A DNA stretch of 64,000 nucleotides. Origin: an uncultured Bacilli bacterium. Its GTDB lineage: Bacteria; Bacillota_I; Bacilli_A; RF39; UBA660. Positions 17,634 to 26,380 of this stretch are shown one piece after another; position 1 is the first letter of the stretch; each line of letters starts with the position of its first letter. The DNA lies in assembly GCA_934101575.1 (NCBI GenBank), contig CAKORJ010000001.1, positions 496,001 to 560,000 of the forward strand, in the 5' to 3' direction. Made by a program: the position numbers and the translations under genes. The notes under the pieces were generated by a model, which searched no databases, had not been told where the DNA came from, and saw only the letters and a program-made list of their open reading frames with translations.

Positions 17634-17720
17634 TTAAAATAAAATAGTAAAACTAAAGGATAAAAAATATTCTTTTATTTTTTGTGAATAATTTTTTGTT
17701 TCTTGATCTTTTAGTTTCAT
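17634..17720 (-). CDS. Possible 28-aa leader peptide of pyrH
   Basis: ATG at 17720 with GAGGTAATAAT upstream, 28 codons, stop at 17634, five bases before the hairpin that precedes pyrH. The product starts MKLKDQETKNYSQK and ends in a hydrophobic, Phe-rich tail (FLSFSFTILF). It could be a leader whose translation changes the folding of the hairpin, or a small membrane peptide. No homologue is known to me. Confidence 0.4.
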   Translation of the reverse strand: MKLKDQETKNYSQKIKEYFLSFSFTILF

Positions 17721-17737
17721 ATTATTACCTCATTAAA

Positions 17738-17766
17738 ATTATATTATTTTTATTTTGTTTTTTCAA
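17738..17766 (-). promoter_or_regulatory. Promoter of the pyrH leader and pyrH
   Basis: On the minus strand TTGAAA (17766-17761), a 17-base spacer and TATAAT (17743-17738). The predicted RNA starts near 17731, just before the leader peptide. Confidence 0.7.
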
Positions 17767-17777
17767 TATTTTAAATG

Positions 17778-18503
17778 TTATTTACTTTCATTTATTGCTA
17801 AATTATATAACTGTTTTACTTCTTTTGGGGTTAAGACTCTATATTCTTTAGAAGCTAAACCATCTAATGTAAGAAAGGCTATTCTTTCTCTTTTTAGTTT
17901 TAATACTTTATGTCCTACTTCGTTAAACATTCTTTTTACTTGATGATTTCTTCCTTCAGTTATACCTATTTCTATAATACTTGTGTCTGTCTTTTTATCG
18001 TATTTCTTGATTTTAACTCTAGATTTTCTTGTTTTTTTACCATCTATTATGACTCCTTTTTTTAAGGCCATCATTTCATTAGGTAGTAGTTTTCCATTTA
18101 TTTTTGCTATGTATACTTTTTCTATTTTGTTTTTCGGACTTGTCATTAGGTTTGCAAATTCTCCGTCATTTGTTAGAATTATTAGTCCTGTTGTATCATA
18201 GTCAAGTCTTCCTACTGGAAATACTCTTAAATCTGTATCAATTAAAGAAGTTATTATTTTTCTATGTTTATCATCTTCGGTTGTACATACTACTTCTCTT
18301 GGTTTATTTAATAAGAAATATACTTTATTTTCTTTTTCTAGTAAAACTTCATCTATGTGTATCTCATCTTTTGATTCTACTTTATATCCTAATTCTGTTA
18401 CTGTTTTTCCGTTTACTTTTACTCTTCCTTCTTTTATTAACTCTTCAGCTTTTCTTCTTGATGTATATCCAGAAGAGGCTATTCGTTTTTGTAATCTTTC
18501 CAT
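17778..18503 (-). CDS. rluB: 23S rRNA pseudouridine synthase, RluB family
   Basis: 241 aa. An N-terminal S4 RNA-binding domain (LQKRIASSGYTSRRKAEELIKEGRVKVNG) is followed by the RsuA/RluB catalytic domain with GRLDYDTTGLIILTNDG, where Asp is the nucleophile, and EGRNHQVKRMF. Such enzymes convert a uridine near 2605 (E. coli numbering) of 23S rRNA. In Bacilli the gene usually neighbours scpAB and dacB; here the next gene upstream is a DacF/DacB-type carboxypeptidase, which keeps part of that context. AGGTGATTTTATG gives the start. Confidence 0.9.
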   Translation of the reverse strand: MERLQKRIASSGYTSRRKAEELIKEGRVKVNGKTVTELGYKVESKDEIHIDEVLLEKENKVYFLLNKPREVVCTTEDDKHRKIITSLIDTDLRVFPVGRLDYDTTGLIILTNDGEFANLMTSPKNKIEKVYIAKINGKLLPNEMMALKKGVIIDGKKTRKSRVKIKKYDKKTDTSIIEIGITEGRNHQVKRMFNEVGHKVLKLKRERIAFLTLDGLASKEYRVLTPKEVKQLYNLAINESK

Positions 18504-18536
18504 AAAATCACCTGGATAAATTATAGACTATTTTCT

Positions 18537-19601
18537 TTAATTAAGCAAGTGTTTGAAGAATGATTTTATCTTATCCGCTAATGAAACTTTTTCTTGTTTT
18601 AGATATAGTTTTTCTCTATGAATTATATCATCTTTTAAATATATTAATATCTCTCCTACTTGGTCTTCTTTTTTGCCGTTATATACTATCTTTTTGGATA
18701 TATTTTCTTTTTCGTTTTTTGTTAGTGGATAAGAAAATGAGTTTCCTATATAAGGTTTTCCTTTTAGATTGGTTTTTAGTTTAAGGTTATTTTTGTCTAG
18801 TAGTTTATAGTTTTTATAGTTTGAAAATATTTTATTGTATAAGTCTATATGATTTTGATAGCCATAGTCTATTTTACTTATGGAGGCTATTACTAGATTT
18901 AGGTTATTGTTTGTGGCACTTGATACTAGGATTCTTCCTGCTGTGGGGGTGTATCCTGTTTTTGCCCCGGTTATTCTATCGTCCATACTTAGTATTTTTG
19001 ATCTATTTTTAAAATAATAACTTTTAGTGCTACTGGTTGCTTTATATGTTTTTGTTTTTAGAATATCTCTAAAGGCTTTATTTTTATAGCCATAACTGTA
19101 TATTAGACTTAGGTCATGGACTGTTGAGATATTTTTTTCATTATCATCTAGACCAGTTGGATTATTAAAATGAGTGTTTTTTAGATTTAGCTGTTTTGAC
19201 TTTTGATTCATTAACTTTACGAAGTTTGATACTGTGTTACCTGTGTGCCTTGCTATTGTCATTGCTGCGTCATTGCCACTTCTTAGGATCATTCCATATT
19301 CAAGGTCTTGCATTAATATATTTTCATTCATTTCTAGATATATATTAGAACCATCTATTGTTAGGATTTCATCTTTTACTGTTACTACATCTTCTTGATT
19401 TGAGTTTTCTAGTGCTACTATAAGAGTCATTATTTTAGTTGTAGAAGCTGGTAGTTTTTGCTCATCTTTATTTTTTTCTTCAAATATTCTTTTACTATCT
19501 ATGTCCATGACTATATAATTATCAAATATATTGTTTAGAGCAGATATTTTAGTTGGAATTAATATAAGTGTTAGTGTTATTAAAAATAGTAGTTTTTTCA
19601 A
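18537..19601 (-). CDS. D-alanyl-D-alanine carboxypeptidase, S11 family (DacF/DacB type)
   Basis: 354 aa. I place the start at the TTG at 19601, which has AGGTGAT at good spacing; a GTG at 19610 lies inside that site. A signal peptide (LKKLLFLITLTLILIPTKISA) leads to a penicillin-binding S11 domain with the three active-site motifs STTK, SGN (LRSGNDAA) and KTG (TGAKTGYT). It removes the terminal D-Ala from pentapeptides outside the cell and so limits cross-linking. The C-terminal beta domain is followed by a short amphipathic tail (LADKIKSFFKHLLN) that probably anchors it to the membrane. It lies just upstream of rluB. Confidence 0.9.
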   Translation of the reverse strand: MKKLLFLITLTLILIPTKISALNNIFDNYIVMDIDSKRIFEEKNKDEQKLPASTTKIMTLIVALENSNQEDVVTVKDEILTIDGSNIYLEMNENILMQDLEYGMILRSGNDAAMTIARHTGNTVSNFVKLMNQKSKQLNLKNTHFNNPTGLDDNEKNISTVHDLSLIYSYGYKNKAFRDILKTKTYKATSSTKSYYFKNRSKILSMDDRITGAKTGYTPTAGRILVSSATNNNLNLVIASISKIDYGYQNHIDLYNKIFSNYKNYKLLDKNNLKLKTNLKGKPYIGNSFSYPLTKNEKENISKKIVYNGKKEDQVGEILIYLKDDIIHREKLYLKQEKVSLADKIKSFFKHLLN

Positions 19602-19650
19602 ATTTATCACCTATATATTTATATGAAGGATGTTTTTGTTTTATTCTTTA

Positions 19651-19681
19651 GAAAAAAGTATGGCAATTAACCATACTTTAT
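19651..19681 (-). terminator. Terminator of the large secreted-protein gene
   Basis: On the minus strand AAAGTATGG-TTAATTG-CCATACTTT then TTTCT, a strong 9-bp stem. Confidence 0.8.
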
Positions 19682-19694
19682 AAGAGTTATTTTG

Positions 19695-21719
19695 TTAGGG
19701 TGTTATTATGAGACGAGAGGAAATACTAGCTACCGATGCGCCTCCGCTATAATTGGAATAAAATATACCAGAACTTGCACCATTTCGGTAATAACCTCCA
19801 CGAAGAAACCAGGAATTATTATGGTTGGCAAGATTGGAGCCATCACTATACCAGCCACTCGAACTACTTTTATATACCTCTTTTATTCCATCTCCTAACT
19901 TGCTTCTTATTCTAGTGGTATTGCTTGTGCTAAAACTGTATTTATCATAATATTTGTTATTTGGATAATCTATTCCAGTATATGATGTGTAATTGCCTGA
20001 ATCATAAATTATTCCTTTATATCCTGAATTTCTAGATGAACTATAACCACTCATCATTGTTGTTCCATCATTACTTACTATGTTTGCCATCGTATATTCA
20101 TAGGATCCTCCGTTCACATCATATACTCCGTATATATTATGTGTTGTTGAAGCACTTGGCCCATCTCTACTTTCTCCTATTAATGTTTTACTTTCTTTTA
20201 TTGTTGGACTATCTAATACTTTTATATTTTTTATATATCCTGTATCTGTTCCTTTTGTCCCTGAACTATCTTTTCTATATGTAAATGTTAATTCATATGT
20301 TCCTTTATCTAGTTTTTTTGATACATTATTATAGATTAATGCACTTTCTGTTGTTCCTAAATCTGTTCCTCCTATTTTTGTACTTGTTCCTGTATCTGAT
20401 AAAGTTGTTCCATCTTTTGTTATTGTATAATATAAATAATCATAACTTGCACTTTCACTTGATACACTCCAGTCAAATGATATATATGTATTATTAGTTG
20501 GTGCTGTAAAACTAAATTTTAGATTAGTTGTTGTAGAATCTTTTCCTTGATTTGAACTTTTATATAAACCATCTGAAGAAGTCCACGGATATGTTGTATC
20601 ATTTGTTACTGTTGCTGCTATTGCAGTTCCCCCAGTCATTGTTGTTGTATTTTTTTTAGTTTCATTATATTTATATGTTCCTTCTGCAGAACTTGATGTG
20701 CTTGAGGTTCCTCCACTTCTTCCTGTATAATAACTAGAACTATTATTTACATTTACTTCTTTACATGTACCATCTGTACATGTTCCATATTTTGAGTGTG
20801 ATAGGTACGCTACTGCTCCCCATTCACTATTCTTTATCATATGTGTATCGGTAGTTGTGTTTAAACCATACTGATTACCACTATTTTTCATATTCATTAT
20901 ATTTGTTTCAAATGTACTTACACTTTGTTCTCTTACACTACTTAAATTTGGTTTTGTTGTTATATTACTTACTGTTCCTGTAAGTTCAAACTTTCCTATC
21001 CAGAATCCCTTTATTTCTTCATTTCCAAATGTAAATGCTGGATGGGTATATGTTTTATTATTACATGTATCATCAGTACATGTTGCATTAGTACTTTTTA
21101 ATTTACATGTTTCTGAGGCTGCTCCATCTGTTCCACTTATTGAATCTTGACATGTTATTTCTCCAGTTGTTCCTGTACCATTTTCCCATGTTATGTCTAT
21201 TTGTTGCGGATTGCTAGTCTTTGTTCCATCTGCATTATAATTCCATACTTTATATTTATATCTTGGTATCCAAACCTCCATTGTTAATATATCATCCATT
21301 GGTATTTCTGTTCCTACACTTGCTGATAAGTATTTACTTCTATTAGTGCTACTTACTGTTACACTATTTGCCCATATTTTCTTATCATAATTATACCATC
21401 TATATTTTTCATTTGAATTTTTTTTGTCAGCTTTCTTCCATGTTTCTGTATTTTCATCATAATATACTGGTATCATTCCTTCGTCTAGTTCTGGTTCATT
21501 TGCTCCACTTGTGTCTACATTATTTGCTTTCACTATTAATTCTATTGTTTTAGTTCCTAATTCAGTGTCTGAAAATATTGCATATGATGAGTTTATTTTA
21601 TATGATATGCATCCTACTGTTAATAGGAATACTATACATAATATTGATAACTTTATTTTATTAAACTCTTTTATATTTTTATTTAAGAGTATATATATTG
21701 ACTCCCTCGTTTGTTTCAT
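19695..21719 (-). CDS. Large secreted protein with a C-terminal formylglycine-generating-enzyme/lectin-like domain
   Basis: 674 aa, AAGGTGATCATATG start. A cytoplasmic 22-residue tail and signal helix end in NSSYAIFSD, the SipW-type leader also seen in the glycine-rich adhesins of this window. The ectodomain is Ser/Thr/Asn-rich. MEVWIPRYKYKVWN, FTFGNEEIKGFWIGKFE and NSEWGAVAYLSHSKYG resemble the start of FGE-sulfatase/C-type-lectin-fold modules in gut Firmicutes; WFLRGGYYRNGASSGIFYSN at the C-terminus is their usual end. A beta-sandwich with TNNTYISFDWSVSSE lies between them, perhaps inserted. The last about 35 codons use CGT, CGA and TCG, rare in the rest of the gene. Probably a cell-surface binding protein; no catalytic Cys of true FGE is evident. 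Confidence 0.6.
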   Translation of the reverse strand: MKQTRESIYILLNKNIKEFNKIKLSILCIVFLLTVGCISYKINSSYAIFSDTELGTKTIELIVKANNVDTSGANEPELDEGMIPVYYDENTETWKKADKKNSNEKYRWYNYDKKIWANSVTVSSTNRSKYLSASVGTEIPMDDILTMEVWIPRYKYKVWNYNADGTKTSNPQQIDITWENGTGTTGEITCQDSISGTDGAASETCKLKSTNATCTDDTCNNKTYTHPAFTFGNEEIKGFWIGKFELTGTVSNITTKPNLSSVREQSVSTFETNIMNMKNSGNQYGLNTTTDTHMIKNSEWGAVAYLSHSKYGTCTDGTCKEVNVNNSSSYYTGRSGGTSSTSSSAEGTYKYNETKKNTTTMTGGTAIAATVTNDTTYPWTSSDGLYKSSNQGKDSTTTNLKFSFTAPTNNTYISFDWSVSSESASYDYLYYTITKDGTTLSDTGTSTKIGGTDLGTTESALIYNNVSKKLDKGTYELTFTYRKDSSGTKGTDTGYIKNIKVLDSPTIKESKTLIGESRDGPSASTTHNIYGVYDVNGGSYEYTMANIVSNDGTTMMSGYSSSRNSGYKGIIYDSGNYTSYTGIDYPNNKYYDKYSFSTSNTTRIRSKLGDGIKEVYKSSSSGWYSDGSNLANHNNSWFLRGGYYRNGASSGIFYSNYSGGASVASISSRLIITP

Positions 21720-21794
21720 ATGATCACCTTAGTATTTTATAGATTAATTATACTATACTTATTTTGTTTTTGGAATAGTGTTTTTTTGTATTTA

Positions 21795-21835
21795 TAAAAA
21801 AAATAGCTAAGATTTTTATTTCTTAACTATTTGTC
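21795..21835 (-). terminator. Terminator of pheST
   Basis: On the minus strand AATAGTTAAGAA-ATAAAAA-TCTTAGCTATT followed by eight T, overlapping the end of pheT. Confidence 0.75.
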
Positions 21836-24199
21836 TCTTATTTCACAGTTAAATTTTGTTGTTACTTTTGTTATTATATTTCTGAATACTTTGTCTACTT
21901 CTTCTTCTGTTAGGGTTTTGTTATAATCATTGAATGTTAGACTGTATGCTATTGACTTTTTGTTTTTATTTATTTTTTCTCCTTGGTACAAATCGAATAC
22001 TTCTATATTTGTTAATATTTTTGTTCCTTGTTTTTTGATTTCTTTTTCTACATCACTATTCATTATATTTTTATCTAGAATAAATGCTACATCTTTTGTT
22101 ATGTCTGGGTACTTTGATGCTTCTTGGTACTTTAATGTTTTTGCTTTTTTATTATATAGCTTTGTTAATGATAGTTCTGCTAGGTATATTTCATCTTTGT
22201 TTATTGATGGATGGATTCTTCCTATTACTCCTACTTCATCTCTATCTATCATTATTTTTGCGCTTATTCCTGGATGCATATCTTCTATTTTTTCTTCTAT
22301 TAGATAATGTCTATTTTCAAATCCTAGATAATCTAATAAGTTTTCTATTATTCCTTTTAGATGATAGAAATCACATTTTTCTGTTGTATGCCATTTGTTT
22401 GTTATATAGTTTCCTTTTGTTAATATTGCTATTTTTGTTTCTTCATTATATTCTTTGTCGTATGTTTTTGCTATTTCATAGATGTTTATATCTTTTACAT
22501 TTCTTTTTTTGTTATAACTATATACATTTAGAAGTGATGGTAGTATTGTTGTTCTTATTACTGACTTATCTATACTCATTGGATTTGGTAATACTACTTT
22601 TGCTTTGTGTTCATAATTAAACATTTTTGACATTTCTGGACTTGTTAATGTATATGTTTTTGTTTCGTTTAATCCAAGTGTTCTTAGTCTTTTTGATATT
22701 TGTTTTCTTAGGGCTATATCTTTTAGATACATTCCTCTTTTTGTTTCTACTCTTGGAAGTGTTGATTTTAAGTTTTCATATCCATATAATCTTCCTATTT
22801 CTTCGGCTATGTCATTTACATTTGGATCTATATCTAATCTTCTATATGGTATTGTCACTAGGAAATTATCATTTTCTTTTTTATATGGAAACATTAATCT
22901 ATTTAGTTCTGTTTCTATGTCTTGATCTGTTAATTCTAATCCTAATAAGGTACTTACTTCTTTTGTTTTGAAGGTTACTTGTTTTTTGGTTTTATCTATT
23001 TTGTCATATTTTATTGTTCCAGATAGGACTTTTGCATTTGCATATTTTTCTAATAAATAGCATGCTCTTTCTATGGCTTTGTCTGTGTATTCAAATGATA
23101 GTCCTTTTCCATATCTTATTGAGGCTTCACTTCTTAGATTCAATTTACTTGATGTATATCTTATGCTTACTGGATCAAATATTGCACTTTCTATTAAAAT
23201 ATTTTTTGTGTTTTGGTCTACTTCAGTGTTTTCTCCGCCCATTACTCCGGCTATTGCTACTGGTTTTTTGGTATCTGTTATTACTATATCATTTGTTGTT
23301 AGTGTTCTTTTTTGTCCATCTAATGTTGTTATTTCTTCATTTTGTTTTGCGTCTCTTACTAGGATGTTATTTCCTAATTTGTCTTTATCAAAGAAATGAA
23401 GTGGTTGTCCATATTCTAACATTACATAATTTGATATATCTACGACATTGTTTATTGGTCTCATTCCTGCGGATATTAGTCTTCTTTTTATAAAGTCTGG
23501 GGAATCTTTTACTGTTATATCTTTGACCATTTTTGCTGTATAATATGGACATTTATCTGTTTGTACTTCTATATTTATTTCATCTTTTACATTTTCTTTT
23601 AGTTCTTTGTGTTTATCTTCTGGAAGTGTTACTTTTTTATTTAGAATACTTGCTATTTCATAAGCAAAACCTATGTGATAATAACAATCATTATTTCTAT
23701 GTTTATGAATATCTAATTCGTATAGAGTGTCTTCTGTTCCTAGGTATATATTGGCATCTGTTCCTGGTTTTAGATCTGTTTTTAATACTTCTATTCCTTT
23801 GTCATAGTTTTCTTTTGTTTTTTCTTCTAGGCCTAGTTCAAATAGTGCACATATCATTCCATTTGATTCTTGTCCTCTTATTATTCCTTTTTTTATTTCT
23901 ATATTTCCTGGCAAGATACATCCTGGTAGTGCTACTAGGACTTTTATTCCTTCTTTTACATTTGATGCTCCACATACTATTTGTACTGTTTTTTCTCCTA
24001 TGTTTACTTTACATATATTTAAATGATCACTATCTGGGTGTTTTGTGCACTTTTCTATTTGCCCTATTACTAGGTTTTCTATACGATTATCTATTATTTT
24101 TTCTATGTTTACTCCGGCTTTAGTTATTTTTTCTGCTAATTTATGTAGGTCCTCATCTTTTATATCTACGTAATCTTTTACCCAATCTAAGCTCATCAT
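21827..24199 (-). CDS. pheT: Phenylalanine-tRNA ligase beta subunit
   Basis: 790 aa, normal for the bacterial (alpha-beta)2 enzyme. Domains in order: N-terminal tRNA-binding EMAP-like fold (IGQIEKCTKHPDSDHLNICKV, CGASNVKEG), B3/B4 editing domain (YCAL-region GMICALFELGL), B5 domain, core synthetase-like module and C-terminal anticodon-binding FDX-ACB domain (LKYQEASKYPDITKDVAFI). The beta subunit binds and positions tRNA-Phe and hydrolyses mischarged Tyr. Two adjacent ATG codons at the start; the ribosome site GGAGGGAT overlaps the end of pheS, so the subunits are translationally coupled. Confidence 0.96.
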   Translation of the reverse strand: MMSLDWVKDYVDIKDEDLHKLAEKITKAGVNIEKIIDNRIENLVIGQIEKCTKHPDSDHLNICKVNIGEKTVQIVCGASNVKEGIKVLVALPGCILPGNIEIKKGIIRGQESNGMICALFELGLEEKTKENYDKGIEVLKTDLKPGTDANIYLGTEDTLYELDIHKHRNNDCYYHIGFAYEIASILNKKVTLPEDKHKELKENVKDEINIEVQTDKCPYYTAKMVKDITVKDSPDFIKRRLISAGMRPINNVVDISNYVMLEYGQPLHFFDKDKLGNNILVRDAKQNEEITTLDGQKRTLTTNDIVITDTKKPVAIAGVMGGENTEVDQNTKNILIESAIFDPVSIRYTSSKLNLRSEASIRYGKGLSFEYTDKAIERACYLLEKYANAKVLSGTIKYDKIDKTKKQVTFKTKEVSTLLGLELTDQDIETELNRLMFPYKKENDNFLVTIPYRRLDIDPNVNDIAEEIGRLYGYENLKSTLPRVETKRGMYLKDIALRKQISKRLRTLGLNETKTYTLTSPEMSKMFNYEHKAKVVLPNPMSIDKSVIRTTILPSLLNVYSYNKKRNVKDINIYEIAKTYDKEYNEETKIAILTKGNYITNKWHTTEKCDFYHLKGIIENLLDYLGFENRHYLIEEKIEDMHPGISAKIMIDRDEVGVIGRIHPSINKDEIYLAELSLTKLYNKKAKTLKYQEASKYPDITKDVAFILDKNIMNSDVEKEIKKQGTKILTNIEVFDLYQGEKINKNKKSIAYSLTFNDYNKTLTEEEVDKVFRNIITKVTTKFNCEIRDK

Positions 24200-24200
24200 A

Positions 24201-25232
24201 TTAGTTATCCCTCCTGTCGAATTGTTTTTCTTCTCTTAGGTCTGTTTGATAAAATGCTCTTATATCATTGATGTCATATTTTAACATTGCTAGACGTTCT
24301 GCGCCAAAACCAAAGGCAAATCCTGACCACTTTTTTGGATCGTATCCACAATTTCTAAGTACATTGGGATGAACCATTCCTGCTCCACTTACTGTTATCC
24401 AGCCTGTGTTTTTACATAAACTACACCCTTTTCCTTTACAGTTAAAGCATGATATATCTGTTTCTACGGATGGTTCTGTAAACTGATAATAACTTGGTCT
24501 AAATCTTGTTTTACAGTCTTCGCCAAATAGTCTTTTTGCTATTACATCAAACGTTCCTTTTAAGTCTGATAATCTTATGTCTTTATCTATCAATAATCCT
24601 TCTATTTGCATGAATTGATGAGAATGTGTTGCATCGTCATCGTCTCTTCTATAGGTTTTCCCAGGGCATATAACTCTTACTGGTTTGTTTCCTCCGGCTT
24701 CTAACATTGTTCTTACTTGAACTGGAGAGGTTTGGCTTCTTAATAATATTTTTTCATCTTCTATATAGAATGTATCTTGGGCATCTCTTGCTGGATGTCC
24801 TTTTGGAATATTTAACATTTCAAAATTGTATTTATCTTCTTCTATTTCTGGTCCATCTACTACATCATATCCCATGGACATAAATACTTCTTCTACTTCT
24901 TCTATTATTTTTTCTAAGATATTTGGTGCTCCTACTTCTATTTTTGTTCCTGGAAGTGTTACATCTATTTTTTCACTTGCTAGTTTTTCTTCTAGTTCTT
25001 TTTGTTCTAATTTTGTTTTTATTTCTTCATATTTGTCATTAAACATATTTTTTAATTCATTTATTTTTTTACCATATTCTTTTTTTTCTTCATTTGGTAT
25101 TTCTTTCATTTTTGAATATAGTTCTGTTATTATACCTTTTTTTCCTATGTATTTTATTTTTAAATCATTTAATGTTTTTATATCTTGTACATTTTCTAAA
25201 TCTTGTTGTATATCTTTTTTTATATTTTCCAT
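24201..25232 (-). CDS. pheS: Phenylalanine-tRNA ligase alpha subunit
   Basis: 343 aa class II synthetase subunit that activates Phe and charges tRNA-Phe. It has an N-terminal coiled coil, motif 2 region YRRDDDDATHSHQFMQIEGLLID and motif 3 GFGAERLAMLKYDI. A small CFNCKGKGCSLCKNTGW knuckle is typical of Firmicutes PheS. It starts with AAGGAGGAAGTTATG, directly behind a T-box leader, and is coupled to pheT, so the pair should be induced when uncharged tRNA-Phe accumulates. Confidence 0.96.
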   Translation of the reverse strand: MENIKKDIQQDLENVQDIKTLNDLKIKYIGKKGIITELYSKMKEIPNEEKKEYGKKINELKNMFNDKYEEIKTKLEQKELEEKLASEKIDVTLPGTKIEVGAPNILEKIIEEVEEVFMSMGYDVVDGPEIEEDKYNFEMLNIPKGHPARDAQDTFYIEDEKILLRSQTSPVQVRTMLEAGGNKPVRVICPGKTYRRDDDDATHSHQFMQIEGLLIDKDIRLSDLKGTFDVIAKRLFGEDCKTRFRPSYYQFTEPSVETDISCFNCKGKGCSLCKNTGWITVSGAGMVHPNVLRNCGYDPKKWSGFAFGFGAERLAMLKYDINDIRAFYQTDLREEKQFDRRDN

Positions 25233-25243
25233 AACTTCCTCCT

Positions 25244-25455
25244 TAAAAATAAAAAGATGGTTACCAAAGGACGATTTAATCGTGGTACCACCTTATTTTA
25301 TAGTTTAACTATCTCTTTCCTTTAACGCAGGTTTACGATTTTAACTAGAGAGTGAATTCATAAGAATTTATTTTTGAAGTTTTCACCAACCACTTCTTCT
25401 CTTTAAAATAAATATTTTCTTATTACTATGTTCTCATCTTGGTTAACTGTTATTA
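25244..25455 (-). promoter_or_regulatory. T-box riboswitch, tRNA-Phe responsive (specifier UUC)
   Basis: The minus-strand leader of pheS contains the diagnostic T-box sequence GGTGGTACCACG (RNA sense, around 25282-25293) followed by ATTAAATCGT, a GGTAACC arm and a T tract before AAGGAGG: the antiterminator and terminator. In Stem I the internal loop has AGTA on the 5' side and GAATTCAC on the 3' side; the codon in the specifier position is TTC (25354-25356), which reads Phe. Uncharged tRNA-Phe should stabilise the antiterminator and switch pheST on. Confidence 0.9.
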
Positions 25456-25491
25456 TTTTATCACAACTTAATTACTTGTTAAAGTATTTTT

Positions 25492-26319
25492 TTATTTTTT
25501 ATGTCTTTTTCTTCTATATTCTAAGTATTCTTCATTTGATAATTTTTCATCTTTTTTATATAGAGGTTCTTCTTCATAGTCACCATTATATAATTGTTCT
25601 GGGTTCTTTATTATTTGCTTTGTTATTTTATTTTCTTCCTCATAATGATTTTCGTATATTTCTTTTGCTGCTTCACTTAGAAGCATATTTTTTATTCCTA
25701 ATTTTGAATCGTTAATTGCCATTTTTACTAGCCATTTTAATTTAGCTAGTGCGGCTAAACTTAAGTTTGTTTCTTTTTGTATTTGTCCTTCTTGATAACC
25801 TAGCTCATATAAGCCTATTAATTCTTCGTTTTCTAAGCTATATGCATAACAACACTCATCAAAATAACCATCCATATATCCAAATGTGTAAACTTGTTCT
25901 TCTGTGTTTTCTGTTAATTCATCATCGTACATAAAGATATCTATCATCTCACTATTGGCACATCTTACTTTATAGTAGTTTCTTTTATAAATATCTTTAT
26001 ATTTTTTACTTATTTTTCTAGGTGCTATGTTGTTTTCTCCATCATACTGAGCTAATTTCATGATTAATTCTGTCTTTTCTATTTGAAGTGTCTCTTTTGT
26101 TTCTTTTAATCTATCATTGGTTCCTGTGGTATATCCTCTTTCATAATTTGCATTGTTATCCTCTGTATACTCAAAATTTCCTATATATATTTCTTCATCA
26201 AAGTATCCATCTAGGTAACCAAATGCTTTACAATTTCTGGCTATTGCTTGTTTTGATTTTTCTTTTATTTCTGTTTTGTATATAAAATTTTGTAATGGAT
26301 TTTTGTTTTTTGTACTCAT
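25492..26319 (-). CDS. Hypothetical protein with two YLDGYFDE-type repeats
   Basis: 275 aa, no signal peptide or membrane segment. Two stretches about 110 residues apart follow one pattern: an aromatic-rich segment AFGYLDGYFDEEIY...NYERGYTTG near residue 32 and TFGYMDGYFDECCY...LYELGYQEG near residue 143. Each is followed by a charged helix. This looks like a tandem duplication of a domain of about 100 residues. The C-terminal 70 residues are Glu/Lys-rich. I do not recognise the family. The gene stands alone between the pheST leader and the TPR gene; the ribosome site is weak (GGCGTGGAAAAAT). Confidence 0.55.
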   Translation of the reverse strand: MSTKNKNPLQNFIYKTEIKEKSKQAIARNCKAFGYLDGYFDEEIYIGNFEYTEDNNANYERGYTTGTNDRLKETKETLQIEKTELIMKLAQYDGENNIAPRKISKKYKDIYKRNYYKVRCANSEMIDIFMYDDELTENTEEQVYTFGYMDGYFDECCYAYSLENEELIGLYELGYQEGQIQKETNLSLAALAKLKWLVKMAINDSKLGIKNMLLSEAAKEIYENHYEEENKITKQIIKNPEQLYNGDYEEEPLYKKDEKLSNEEYLEYRRKRHKK

Positions 26320-26380
26320 ATTTTTCCACGCCTTTCTTTAGTGAATTATTATAGGTTTTATCTTTTGTTTTGTCAATTGT

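Noticed and set aside
19695..21719. Complete diversity-generating retroelement
   Set aside because: The lectin-like tip is suggestive, but no reverse transcriptase or template repeat lies in the window.
22084..24123. Many Leu/Phe-rich plus-strand frames opposite pheT, murF, ezrA and others
   Set aside because: In AT-rich genes the complementary strand gives long Leu/Phe-rich frames; none has a ribosome site or a domain.
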